DNA of 32,831 nt from a virus, in the IMG/VR virus record IMGVR_UViG_3300045431_000463, positions 1 through 32,831 of that record; one strand, written 5' to 3'. The notes beneath the pieces were generated by a model. It had not been told where the DNA came from. It worked only from the letters and a program-made list of their open reading frames with translations, and searched no databases. Numbering within the stretch: position 1 is the stretch's first letter; the number at the start of each line of letters is the position of its first letter. The position numbers and the translations under genes are program-made. Shown here in pieces: positions 14,855 through 24,100 of this stretch.

Positions 14855-14882
14855 ATTATAATATATTTTTTTCTAAAGTCAA
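14855..14882 (-). promoter_or_regulatory. Sigma70-type promoter for gp55 and the recombination genes
   Basis: Read leftward: TTGACT (14877-14882), 16 bases rich in A, TATAAT (14855-14860). This is near consensus, with transcription expected from about 14848 and a leader of about 20 bases. It would let the host sigma factor make gp55 before late genes are turned on. Confidence 0.8.
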
Positions 14883-14897
14883 CCGGTTTTTATTATC

Positions 14898-14905
14898 TAT
14901 AAATA
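14898..14905 (+). promoter_or_regulatory. Perfect T4-type late promoter for the baseplate operon
   Basis: TATAAATA, identical to the T4 late consensus, ends 27 bases before the GTG of the first rightward gene, which also has AAGGA at a proper distance. It begins 16 bases beyond the -35 box of the gp55 promoter on the opposite strand. Confidence 0.85.
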
Positions 14906-14932
14906 CATTATATTGACTAAGGATTTAAATAA

Positions 14933-15844
14933 GTGTCCCACAAGTACGTCCTGCCATCGGAATCTTCTCTTAATATTGAAGAACAGTATGCTCGTGACAA
15001 AGCAGCTTGGGAAAAAGCTAATCGTGAACGGGAAAATCATCCAACAGCAACTTCGATCAGTTCTTCTTTAGACACTGATCCTGCACAAACCAGATTGGCA
15101 GGTTCTGGTTTGAATCCTGGGGGTGTAGCTAATTATAATTTTTATAATCCTTTTGGTCTAAGTGTACAGTTTGTAAATCAAAATCAGCCTTCGAAATCAA
15201 AAGATTGGAAAGTTCGCATTAGCGTGTCTCCTAATTTACTTTGGTTTAATAGCGGTATTATGCTTCCATTGGCCGATCACCGCGGAGTCATATTCCCATA
15301 TACCCCGGAAATTGTAGTACAACATATTGTAAATTATGCTTCCATTCGTTTAACCCACAGTAACTATCCTTATCAGGCTTATGAAAATAGTGAAATTTCT
15401 CCTATAACAATCACTGGTGATTTTACAGCACAAACCAAACGCGAAGCCGATTATGTGTTAGCATGTATTTATTTCTTTAGATCTGTAACCAAGATGTTTT
15501 TTGGACAAGACACTTATCCAGTTAAAGCTGGCAATCCGCCGCCATTGGTTTATCTCAATGGTTACGGTGAAAAAATTTTTAAAAATACACCCTGTGTGGT
15601 AACACAATTTCAATATACTATGCCCAGCGAGGTTGATTATATAGAAACCACTAGCACAGGCCAGGCCGAGTCGGCAGAGGCCAAGCAATCCTTGGCCTCC
15701 GATAGTATTGGAATTAGTACTAGAATACCCACAGTGACTAAATTATCAGTGACACTGATTCCTGTTTATAGCAAACGCAATATCAGTGAATTTAATTTAG
15801 AAGAATTTGCACTGGGTCGGTTGATTGATAAAGGATTTATTTAA
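14933..15844 (+). CDS. 48: Baseplate tail-tube cap/initiator protein, T4 gp48 or gp54-like
   Basis: These proteins cap the baseplate hub and start tail tube growth. The 303-residue protein has a polar N-terminus (1-75) and a tube-fold-like body with conserved stretches: NPFGLSVQFVN (72-82), SPITITGDFTAQTKREADYV (about 155-174), GNPPPLVYLNGYG, and a C-terminus LIPVYSKRNISEFNLEEFALG ending KGFI, familiar from gp48/gp54 proteins of T4-like marine phages. I cannot decide between gp48 and gp54. It starts with GTG, with AAGGA nine bases before. The next ATG follows its stop directly. Confidence 0.72.
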   Translation: MSHKYVLPSESSLNIEEQYARDKAAWEKANRERENHPTATSISSSLDTDPAQTRLAGSGLNPGGVANYNFYNPFGLSVQFVNQNQPSKSKDWKVRISVSPNLLWFNSGIMLPLADHRGVIFPYTPEIVVQHIVNYASIRLTHSNYPYQAYENSEISPITITGDFTAQTKREADYVLACIYFFRSVTKMFFGQDTYPVKAGNPPPLVYLNGYGEKIFKNTPCVVTQFQYTMPSEVDYIETTSTGQAESAEAKQSLASDSIGISTRIPTVTKLSVTLIPVYSKRNISEFNLEEFALGRLIDKGFI

Positions 15845-16147
15845 ATGGCAAACAAATACGGAAAATTAAGTCCATATTATGATACAGAACAGTTCGGTAC
15901 TTTTTTAGATATTTTAAAACCTAGAATTGTGCCTAAAAACAATTCTGATACACTGTTTCGAATCAATGCTGTGTATCAATTTCGTCCAGACTTATTAGCC
16001 AATGACCTCTACGGTAAAAGCAATCTATGGTGGGTATTTTCAATGCGTAATCCCAATGTATTACAAGATCCTATTTTTGATTTTAAAATAGGTAAAATAA
16101 TTTATATTCCCAATGGGTCTGTGCTTTTTTCGACATTAGGAATTTGA
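15845..16147 (+). CDS. 53: Baseplate wedge protein, T4 gp53-like
   Basis: gp53 locks neighbouring wedges together in the baseplate. The 100-residue protein ends in a LysM-like segment: YQFRPDLLANDLYGKSNLWW (44-63), then VFSMRNPNVLQDPIFDFKIG and KIIYIPN. T4 gp53 has 196 residues, so this is a compact version carrying mainly the LysM-like core. The ATG follows the previous stop with no gap; AAGGA lies within the end of the upstream gene. Confidence 0.82.
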   Translation: MANKYGKLSPYYDTEQFGTFLDILKPRIVPKNNSDTLFRINAVYQFRPDLLANDLYGKSNLWWVFSMRNPNVLQDPIFDFKIGKIIYIPNGSVLFSTLGI

Positions 16148-16148
16148 C

Positions 16149-18380
16149 ATGGCAGTATTTAGATCTGCCTTACAAGAAAAACAGGACGCAGGCAGTCGTG
16201 CGGTGGCACTAGTCGAAGGATTGTTTGCTAATAAATTAAATTCTGAGGAAACTCAAAAATTAATCAATAATAATAGACGTGAAAGTCCAGATGATTTTTT
16301 TAATGAATCTAAAACCGATGCTTTTCGACTAGCTAACGCTGAACCCAGTGGAGAGATACCTCCTGATTATAGTGATATTGGTGTTTTCCCATTTCAAATC
16401 GAGGGCGACGGAGGATCGTTGAACAATCAATCAAAAAATAATCCACTGGACGAATTTGCTAATTATTCATATGGTATTACTCTCAGTTATCTTAATTTAA
16501 CCCGGTATAATGAAATAATTTTAAATGGTATAAATTTTTTAGCCAGAAACGGAGAAGTTTTAATTTCCAGTGGTGGTCGAAACAATCTTTGGGATGGAGT
16601 ACGCAACAAGTATTTTTCCAATGATATGTATTTTGAAAATTTAAAAATGCTTACAATCATTGGATATAATTCTAGAACTAGAGGTAGTAATGTTATTGAA
16701 ATTAATTTTACTATAATTGAGCCCTACAGTATTAAATTTTTAGATAATATTTTGCAAATAGCCAATTCTGAAGGAATTAGAGCATGGGATCAAATGCCTT
16801 TTGTATTAAAAATTGATTTTTTTGCTAATAGCGAAAAGGACGGGCCTCTCAACAATCCTATCATTGAACTTGGAAAATATATTTGTATAAAAATTATTGA
16901 TATTAAAATAAAATTTACCCACAAAGGAACAGAGTATTATTGCGCTGCCATACCAATGAGTCATGTTGCATTGCTGAAAACTGTGGGCACAGTGCCAATT
17001 TCTTTAGAAATAAAAGCCAAAAATATAAAAGAATACTTTGATAGTAAACGTGATTCTGGTAATGTTGGCGTTTCTATACGTGAGTCAGCTACGGGTCCTG
17101 AAAAAGATCGCACAGTAAGTCAGACTGACAGTCTTCCTTCTGCGCTTAATAAATGGCAAAAAAAATTAGTAGCAAAAAATCATCAAAAAGTTGCTGACGA
17201 ATATAATTTCGTTATCGACGACGAAATAGCCGGTGCCAGTCTGGTCTATTCGGGGGGTACTCCAATCAGAAATTTGCAGTCCGACAAAGAGCCAATTAGT
17301 TATGATATCTTGCTTAATAAAATAAATGCTGGATCTAGTATTATAGATGTAATCAATGATATTGTTTATGCTAGTTCATTTTATCAAAATCAATTAAAAA
17401 ATAACAGTAAAACAGTAGATAATGTGCCGATGAAAGCTCACAAAATATTGACTACCATTGAATACAGTCCCAATGAATACGACGAAATTAGAAAACAATA
17501 TAAAAAAATTATTACCTATTATATTAAATCAGTAAAATACTATAATCAAAAAAGTCCTCATGTAAAACGCAGCACCCCGGATTCTGTTGCCAAAGAATAT
17601 AATTATGTGTACACTGGAAAAAATCAGCAGATTTTAGACTTGCAGATTGATTTTAACACCATGTTCTATACTGCTATTTCTGCTATAGAATTAAAAGACG
17701 AAAAGGTAACTGCTCACCAACCTAATAAAGAAAGCAGAGGAGATAGTACTAGGAAAGATAGTTTCAATCCAGGCAAAAGTGATACCATCGATCCAATGAA
17801 AATCAATCCGGTAAATTCACAATCAGCTAATGCCAACCAAAAAAATCTTAATAAGGCAAGTATCGAAGCCGGCGATTTACAAGAATCAATGATGAGTAAC
17901 AGCCGCGGTGACATGATTAATGTAAAATTAAAAATTCACGGTGATCCTGATTTTATCAAACAGGATGAAGTATATTATCCGCCAGGATATGGATCTGGTA
18001 ACAGTATTGTTATGGATGCAGGAGAAATATTTGTTCATTTGTTTTTTAAAACGCCAGAAGATATTGATCAAAAATCGGGTTTGTATGAAGGTATATATAA
18101 TTTTGAAAAAAATAATCAGAATAGTTTTAATGGAAAATATAAAATAATAGCGGTTGAAAACGTATTTGATCGCGGACAATTTATTCAAACCTTAGATATG
18201 ATTAGACTATTTGAGCAAGACAAACAGAGCAGTAGCGAAAATAGTAATAGAGAATCAATGAATACAGACAAAATAGATGAAGAGAGAGACTTTGATATTC
18301 CTGATTCAGGGCCTGCTATAGAGAGGGACTTTGATATTCCTGGGCCCGAGTCTGATATAAACCCATTGGATTATTATTAA
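16149..18380 (+). CDS. Large baseplate hub-associated structural protein
   Basis: This 743-residue protein lies between gp53 and gp5 and is almost certainly a virion protein. Landmarks: a polar N-terminus (1-95); NPLDEFANYSYGITLSYL (about 98-115), typical of proteins in this position in T4-like marine phages; a central beta-rich domain; and a C-terminal domain with GKYKIIAVENVFDRGQFIQT (about 658-680), a pattern of hub and LysM-bearing baseplate proteins. The tail carries a short duplication (ERDFDIP twice) and is acidic. A gp27-like hub role is possible by position next to gp5 but not proven. TAGGAA precedes the ATG. Confidence 0.6.
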   Translation: MAVFRSALQEKQDAGSRAVALVEGLFANKLNSEETQKLINNNRRESPDDFFNESKTDAFRLANAEPSGEIPPDYSDIGVFPFQIEGDGGSLNNQSKNNPLDEFANYSYGITLSYLNLTRYNEIILNGINFLARNGEVLISSGGRNNLWDGVRNKYFSNDMYFENLKMLTIIGYNSRTRGSNVIEINFTIIEPYSIKFLDNILQIANSEGIRAWDQMPFVLKIDFFANSEKDGPLNNPIIELGKYICIKIIDIKIKFTHKGTEYYCAAIPMSHVALLKTVGTVPISLEIKAKNIKEYFDSKRDSGNVGVSIRESATGPEKDRTVSQTDSLPSALNKWQKKLVAKNHQKVADEYNFVIDDEIAGASLVYSGGTPIRNLQSDKEPISYDILLNKINAGSSIIDVINDIVYASSFYQNQLKNNSKTVDNVPMKAHKILTTIEYSPNEYDEIRKQYKKIITYYIKSVKYYNQKSPHVKRSTPDSVAKEYNYVYTGKNQQILDLQIDFNTMFYTAISAIELKDEKVTAHQPNKESRGDSTRKDSFNPGKSDTIDPMKINPVNSQSANANQKNLNKASIEAGDLQESMMSNSRGDMINVKLKIHGDPDFIKQDEVYYPPGYGSGNSIVMDAGEIFVHLFFKTPEDIDQKSGLYEGIYNFEKNNQNSFNGKYKIIAVENVFDRGQFIQTLDMIRLFEQDKQSSSENSNRESMNTDKIDEERDFDIPDSGPAIERDFDIPGPESDINPLDYY

Positions 18381-18459
18381 TCAAATTAATTTGAAATATT
18401 AAATGATACTTTTAAAGAAAATATAAAATTATTCAAACAAAGAAATATAGATTTTTATT

Positions 18460-20706
18460 ATGACAACTAATCAAGACTCAAGAATTAATCGTAGATTACC
18501 GGCACATTTTAGAAAAAACACTAATACTTTCAGATCTGATCCGGGTCCATATATTGGGGTTGTAAAGGATAATATAGATCCTGCTCGTTCAGGAAGATTA
18601 CGTATTTGGATTCCTGATCTTGCCGGCGACGAAGATAATCCAACCAATTGGCGTACAGTATGGTATGCTAGTCCCTATATAGGTACAACCAATCAAAAAG
18701 ATTCTGACGATTGGGCGTCGGGCGAGAACAGGTTTAGCAAAGTACAACATACCTATGGAATGTGGTATCCTGTGCCCGACATAGGAAACTTAGTGCTTTG
18801 TATTTTTGTTGCTGGGGATCCAAATCGAGGATTTTGGTTTGCAGGAATACTCAACCAACTTGGTCATCATATGATACCGGCCATTGGGTCAAGCGACAAA
18901 ATAGACACAGAAAAATTAGACGACAATGAATTACAAGAAGCCATAGAGCCCGGGCAATTTTATCCAGTGGCAGAGTTCAATGAATTTCAAAGTAAAGCAA
19001 AATTAAATTGGAGAGATTTTACCAATGCTAAAAAACCCTTACATGAACCACAGGTTAAAATACTGCTAGAACAGGGGCTGGATAGATATAATCTCACAAA
19101 AAATCGCGGTGTAATAAAAAGTACCAGTCAGAGAGAAACACCAAGCACTACCTTCGGGTTCAGTACCCCGGGGCGCCCGTATAAGCAGGCGTTTCCAACA
19201 TCGGACATGAAATTAGAGAAGCGTAATATCAAGACCAGAATAGGAGGACATACTTTTGTTATGGATGATGGTGATAAAGATAGCACCAGTAATCTGACAA
19301 GATGGCGTAGTGCTGGTGGTCATGAAATTCTCATGGACGATGAAGAAAAAATTCTTTATATAACCAATAGCAACGGCAGTGTATGGATAGAAATGACTAA
19401 TACTGGACATCTAAACATTTATGCTAGTAATAGTATAAATGTTAGGACAAAACAAGATTTCAATCTTCATGTTGATAAAAATGTTAATATTGATGTAGGT
19501 GGTACATTTAATCTCAAAGTCAAAAAAAATATTAATATTCATGGAGACAAAGAACTTATTGCTAGATCCGGGGCTGCTACTACCATATTCGGTTCCGAAA
19601 TCAAAATTGGCTCAGATGGAAATATAAGTACCTACACCCCATCTAATATAAGTTTTTACAGTGAAGCTGAGGTTATTATTCATGGAGAAGAAAAACTTAA
19701 ATTTAACAGCGGAAAAGGTCCCAAGGTCGAAAAACCAAAGGATTTACCAGTCAACAAACTCGACGAAACAGAAAAGGTAAAATTAAAATGGGAAGTTAAA
19801 AAAGGTAATTTAGTCAGTATCTCGCCAATTGTGCCCACTCATGAACCTTGGACACGTCTTAAAGGAGAAAGCAGTTCATCTAGCAATGCACCGCAGGACA
19901 GTGCACCAAAAGATGAAAACAATAATTTCATTGGGGTCAATGATTCTAAAACTTTTTCCAATAAACTAGAAGTACCAATTACTCAAGGTAATGCTCCGGT
20001 TTCACAACCACCCAATGTTGTAACTGATAGTTCAGGAAAACCAATTACCGACGGTTCGGGCAATCCGGTGTTAACCAGAAGTGTGGCTCAAAGCACCGAT
20101 CCGGGTATTGTTGCAGCCAATCAACAAGGACTTACACAGGGTGCTCCGTTGAGTGAATTAAAAAAATCTACCACACCCAATCCAGAATCTGGGATAGGTA
20201 ATCTTACTAAAGAGCAAACACGAGCTTTAATGACACAGATATCTTACAATGAAAGTAGAGGAGATTATACCTTAACCAATCAATACGGTTATATAGGTAG
20301 ATATCAAATGAGCGCTGCTGCACTAGTAGAAACAGGACACATTAGTCGTGCAGCTTTTGAACAATACGGTGGACTCAAAGGCGGAAATAGAGCATTGTCT
20401 GATCCCAATGCTTGGACTGGTAAAGATGGAGTTACAAGCAAAGAAGATTTTTTAAAAAATTCTGCTGTTCAAGAAAAGGCCGCGTTAGATTTGATGAAAA
20501 TAAACTATAACAGAATGATAAGCAATGGAGCTATTAAAAACACCGATGATCCATCCATGGTGGGTGGTATGTTAGCAACTGCTCAATTACTGGGAGCCAA
20601 TGGGGCCAAAAATTGGCGTAACACTGCCAGTGGTAAAGATGCTAACAATGTTACAGGAGCAACTTATTTCAATCGTGGACGTTATGCTATTGATATTCTT
20701 GCCTAG
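18460..20706 (+). CDS. 5: Baseplate hub central spike with C-terminal lytic domain, gp5-like
   Basis: gp5 forms the needle that pierces the outer membrane. The 748-residue protein has an OB-fold N-terminus (about 28-145; YIGVVKDNIDPARSGRLRIW, GDPNRGFWFAGIL), a triple-beta-helix region (about 255-430; GGHEILMDDEEKILYITNSN, then repeated NINIDVGG-like short strands as in VgrG spikes), and a Ser/Pro/Asn linker (about 465-580). A separate domain (about 585-748) has an NESRGDY motif with a candidate catalytic E598 followed by GYIGRYQMS, resembling lytic transglycosylase/muramidase domains. In T4 the lysozyme domain sits between OB-fold and beta-helix, so the order here differs. The ribosome site is weak. 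Confidence 0.88.
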   Translation: MTTNQDSRINRRLPAHFRKNTNTFRSDPGPYIGVVKDNIDPARSGRLRIWIPDLAGDEDNPTNWRTVWYASPYIGTTNQKDSDDWASGENRFSKVQHTYGMWYPVPDIGNLVLCIFVAGDPNRGFWFAGILNQLGHHMIPAIGSSDKIDTEKLDDNELQEAIEPGQFYPVAEFNEFQSKAKLNWRDFTNAKKPLHEPQVKILLEQGLDRYNLTKNRGVIKSTSQRETPSTTFGFSTPGRPYKQAFPTSDMKLEKRNIKTRIGGHTFVMDDGDKDSTSNLTRWRSAGGHEILMDDEEKILYITNSNGSVWIEMTNTGHLNIYASNSINVRTKQDFNLHVDKNVNIDVGGTFNLKVKKNINIHGDKELIARSGAATTIFGSEIKIGSDGNISTYTPSNISFYSEAEVIIHGEEKLKFNSGKGPKVEKPKDLPVNKLDETEKVKLKWEVKKGNLVSISPIVPTHEPWTRLKGESSSSSNAPQDSAPKDENNNFIGVNDSKTFSNKLEVPITQGNAPVSQPPNVVTDSSGKPITDGSGNPVLTRSVAQSTDPGIVAANQQGLTQGAPLSELKKSTTPNPESGIGNLTKEQTRALMTQISYNESRGDYTLTNQYGYIGRYQMSAAALVETGHISRAAFEQYGGLKGGNRALSDPNAWTGKDGVTSKEDFLKNSAVQEKAALDLMKINYNRMISNGAIKNTDDPSMVGGMLATAQLLGANGAKNWRNTASGKDANNVTGATYFNRGRYAIDILA

Positions 20707-20730
20707 ATTAAAAAAGGTTAAATAATAATT

Positions 20731-21102
20731 ATGCCCAATTATCACGGATTTAGTACCTACAATAGAATACGCAAGTTCAAAATCACTGATTTTGAACTGG
20801 CCAAGCAGGATTTATTCAACCATTTTCATATACGCAAGGGCGAAAAATTAATGAATCCCAAATTTGGAACTATAATTTGGAATATTATTTTTGAACCTTT
20901 CACCGACGCTGTCAAAGATGCTATCACTGAAGATGTTAAACTCATAGCTGGATATGATCCACGAATTGGTGTACAAAATATCGTCATCACTGAATTCACC
21001 GATGGAGTTAAAATAGAACTGGTATTAAACTTCATTCCAACCAATCAAATTGATCGTTTAGTTATGCAATTTGATCGTGACATGCAAAAAAATATTACAT
21101 AA
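20731..21102 (+). CDS. 25: Baseplate wedge protein, T4 gp25-like
   Basis: gp25 joins the wedge core and helps nucleate the sheath; despite its lysozyme-like fold it is structural. The 123 residues (T4: 132) contain the family pattern: LFNHFHIRKGEKLMNPKFGT (28-47), IIWNIIFEPF (48-57) and a C-terminal beta pair. It lies between gp5 and gp6, as in many contractile systems. A purine-rich AAAAAAGG about 13 bases before the ATG is a modest ribosome site. Confidence 0.93.
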   Translation: MPNYHGFSTYNRIRKFKITDFELAKQDLFNHFHIRKGEKLMNPKFGTIIWNIIFEPFTDAVKDAITEDVKLIAGYDPRIGVQNIVITEFTDGVKIELVLNFIPTNQIDRLVMQFDRDMQKNIT

Positions 21103-21122
21103 TATCTATAGTTAATACTACC

Positions 21123-21130
21123 AATAAATA
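21123..21130 (+). promoter_or_regulatory. Possible late promoter before gp6
   Basis: AATAAATA, 7 of 8 bases of the late consensus, lies in the 46-base spacer before gp6 and ends 18 bases before its ATG. It could give gp6 and the giant downstream gene their own late transcript. Confidence 0.4.
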
Positions 21131-21148
21131 TTAGAACCGAGAAACATA

Positions 21149-24100
21149 ATGGGAATAATTTCACGTCAAACTGGGTTACTCAGTGCAGAAAACTGGAAGA
21201 AAGTATATCAAACTTTCCGTGAGGCCGACTTCACTGCCTACGATTTTGAAACTTTGCGTAAGACCATGATTGACTATGTCAAGCGTAATTATCCGGAAGA
21301 TTTCAATGATTTTACAGAAAGTTCTGAATTCATTGCCTTAATTGATCTTATAGCATTCTTTGGTCAGAGTTTAGCGTTTAGAGCCGATCTAAATGCTCGT
21401 GAAAATTTTATAGATACCGCTGAACGTAGAGATAGTATTCTTAAACTAGCAAGATTGGTAAGTTATAATCCTAAGCGTAATCAACCTGCCACTGGTTATA
21501 TCAAAATTGATTCTGTATCAACCACTGAATTACTTTATGACAGCGACGGCAACAATTTAAGCACTTTGATTATTAATTGGAATGATGCCGGCAATGAAAA
21601 CTGGTTAGAACAGTTTACGGCTGTTTTAAATGCAGCAATTGTTAGTAGTCAGAGTGTAGGCAAACCCGGTAATCGTAATATTGTGAATGGTATACGCACC
21701 GATGAATACGGTATTAATATTACAAGAAATGTGCTACCTATCTATAGATTTTCTACAAGCATTGACAATCAAGACATGACTTTTGAAATTGTTAGTCCTA
21801 CTAGTACAGGACAAAATTATGTGTACGAAGAAGCTCCAAGTCTTGGTAAAATGTTTAATTTCTTACACATGAATGATGGTCTAGGCAACAGCAGCAAGAA
21901 CACCGGTTATTTTTTATATTTTAAACAAGGCGAACTAAAAACCATTGATTTTAGCATAGATGAAGTGGTAGAAAACAAAGTAATAAACATAGATACAAAC
22001 AATATTAACAACAATGATATCTGGCTTTATAGTTTGGATAGTGCCAATCGTTTAGATCAACTTTGGACCAGTGTTCCGTCAATCAATGGTGTGAATGTCA
22101 TTTATAATAAATCAAATTCTGCAAGAAATTTATATCAGATTAATAGTCGTGTCAATGATCAAATTAGTTTAGTTTTTGGTGATGGAATATTTACAAATTT
22201 ACCCAGTGGACCTTTCAGGCTTTACTACAGAACCAGCAATGGATTAACTTATAAAATTACGCCCGACGAAATGCAAGGTGTAGAAGTGAGTCTAGACTAT
22301 ATCAGTAGATTTGGTAGAGTTGAAACTATCACCATGCGTGCCAGTCTAAGATACACCGTGGCCAATGCCAGTGCAAGAGAATCGTCTGACAGTATAAAAC
22401 AAAGAGCTCCTCAACAATACTATACACAAAATCGTATGGTCACCGGAGAGGATTATAATATACTGCCCTATACTAACTACAACAGTATTCTCAAAGTACA
22501 AGCAGTAAATAGAACCAGTTCTGGGTTAAGTCGTTACCTTGATATTCTTGACACAACCGGAAAATACAGTAGCACTAATATTTTTGGGGCCGACGGTGTA
22601 CTTTACAGAGAATATGTCAAAGACAATGTTGCGTTTACATTTAATAATCAATACGATATACAGGCAGTTATTGCTAATATAGTTGAAACTCAAATTCTAC
22701 GAAGTAAAGAAATGTTGCATCAGTATTATGATATGGTAAAAGCTAAAAAATTATCTGGAATATCATTGCCTGCATCAGCAATGCTTGAAGGCGAAAACTA
22801 CGAAATTCAAACTATAGGAAATACTAATTTTACAAATTTTGGTGCTAGTTCAAACGTTGTAGGTTTGAAATTTGTAGCTGTCGATGTAGGATTCAAAACA
22901 TTTACCCACAATGTGACCAGTCTTATTGTTGAAAATCGATTAATATATGTTTTTAGCGATGTTTTAAACCCTTATAATACTACTTTTAATCTTAAAGTAG
23001 GAGACACGTTAATTTTAGATGTGGCTACCCCAGGGAATCCTTTATGGATTAAGACTGCTCCAACTACCGGTACCGATTCTGCAGTTGGTAACAGTGGTCT
23101 TAGTCATGGTATTATTAATAACAATGGAACTGACAACGGTAGAATATTTTGGAATACTTCTAATATACAAATTGGCATTGGAGGTATCGCCACCTTTTAT
23201 TATATCAGTCAATACAACCCCAGTATGACGGGCATCATAAATATTACAAGTTATGGCAATGGTGAGATTTTAAAAAATATTACTTGGACAGCCAGTACCT
23301 TGGGCGACAGTGCCAGCACCGGATACTTTGATGTGAATAGAAAACCTGTGTCTCCCAAATTGGGCGCTGAAGGTACCAGTTACGAAAACTTTGGTCTTTG
23401 CGAAGCCGGTTCATTGATTAAATTTGTAGCTCCACCAAATTACTATTTTAACAGTATTAATAATCTCGTACCTGGTATACCAGGCTCGGTGGACGACAAA
23501 CTAGAACTATATGCAGCTATTATGCATATAAAGGGCGATGGAACTAACAATTACAAGGGAAATTCCAACATAGGTATTGGGCCTGTTGCACTTAATTTAA
23601 AAATACCGCGTGGCGCAATATTAGACTCAGTGATCCCAAAATTTAAGAATAGTCTGCCTGACTACGTAAAAAAGAAAATGCTAGAAAAAATTACTGAATA
23701 TTCTAGTTTTGGATTGCGATATATTATGGATTCAGAATCACCGATTAATACTAATTTAAAATATGATCCCACTAGCAAGGACTCATTGAGTTGGCCTGGT
23801 TGGGACGTAGTCGAAACAAATCTTGATTATGATCCTTCGATCATCTGTCAATTCTATTATGATAGCAAAGCTGAAAATTACATAATTGAAACTAAACAAT
23901 TGCGATATGTGTTTTACAGTGAACAAGAAACCAATTTTTTTTATGATCCTAGTCTGCAGGTCTATGATAGTTTTAATAATAGTGTAGTAAGAGATCACAT
24001 TAAGATATTAAAAAATAATTCTAAATTAAACGCTTACAATGATACTATCAGTATAGGTCGAGATTTCATATGGCAAGTTTATAAACCTGTGCGGCGCAGT

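Noticed and set aside
18381-18394. 14-bp palindrome after the hub-associated gene as a terminator
   Set aside because: Loopless and A/T only, with no T-run; too weak to stop transcription, and gp5 follows in the same operon.
20826-21044. 72-codon frame opposite gp25
   Set aside because: Shadow of the well-supported gp25 gene with no ribosome site or family likeness.
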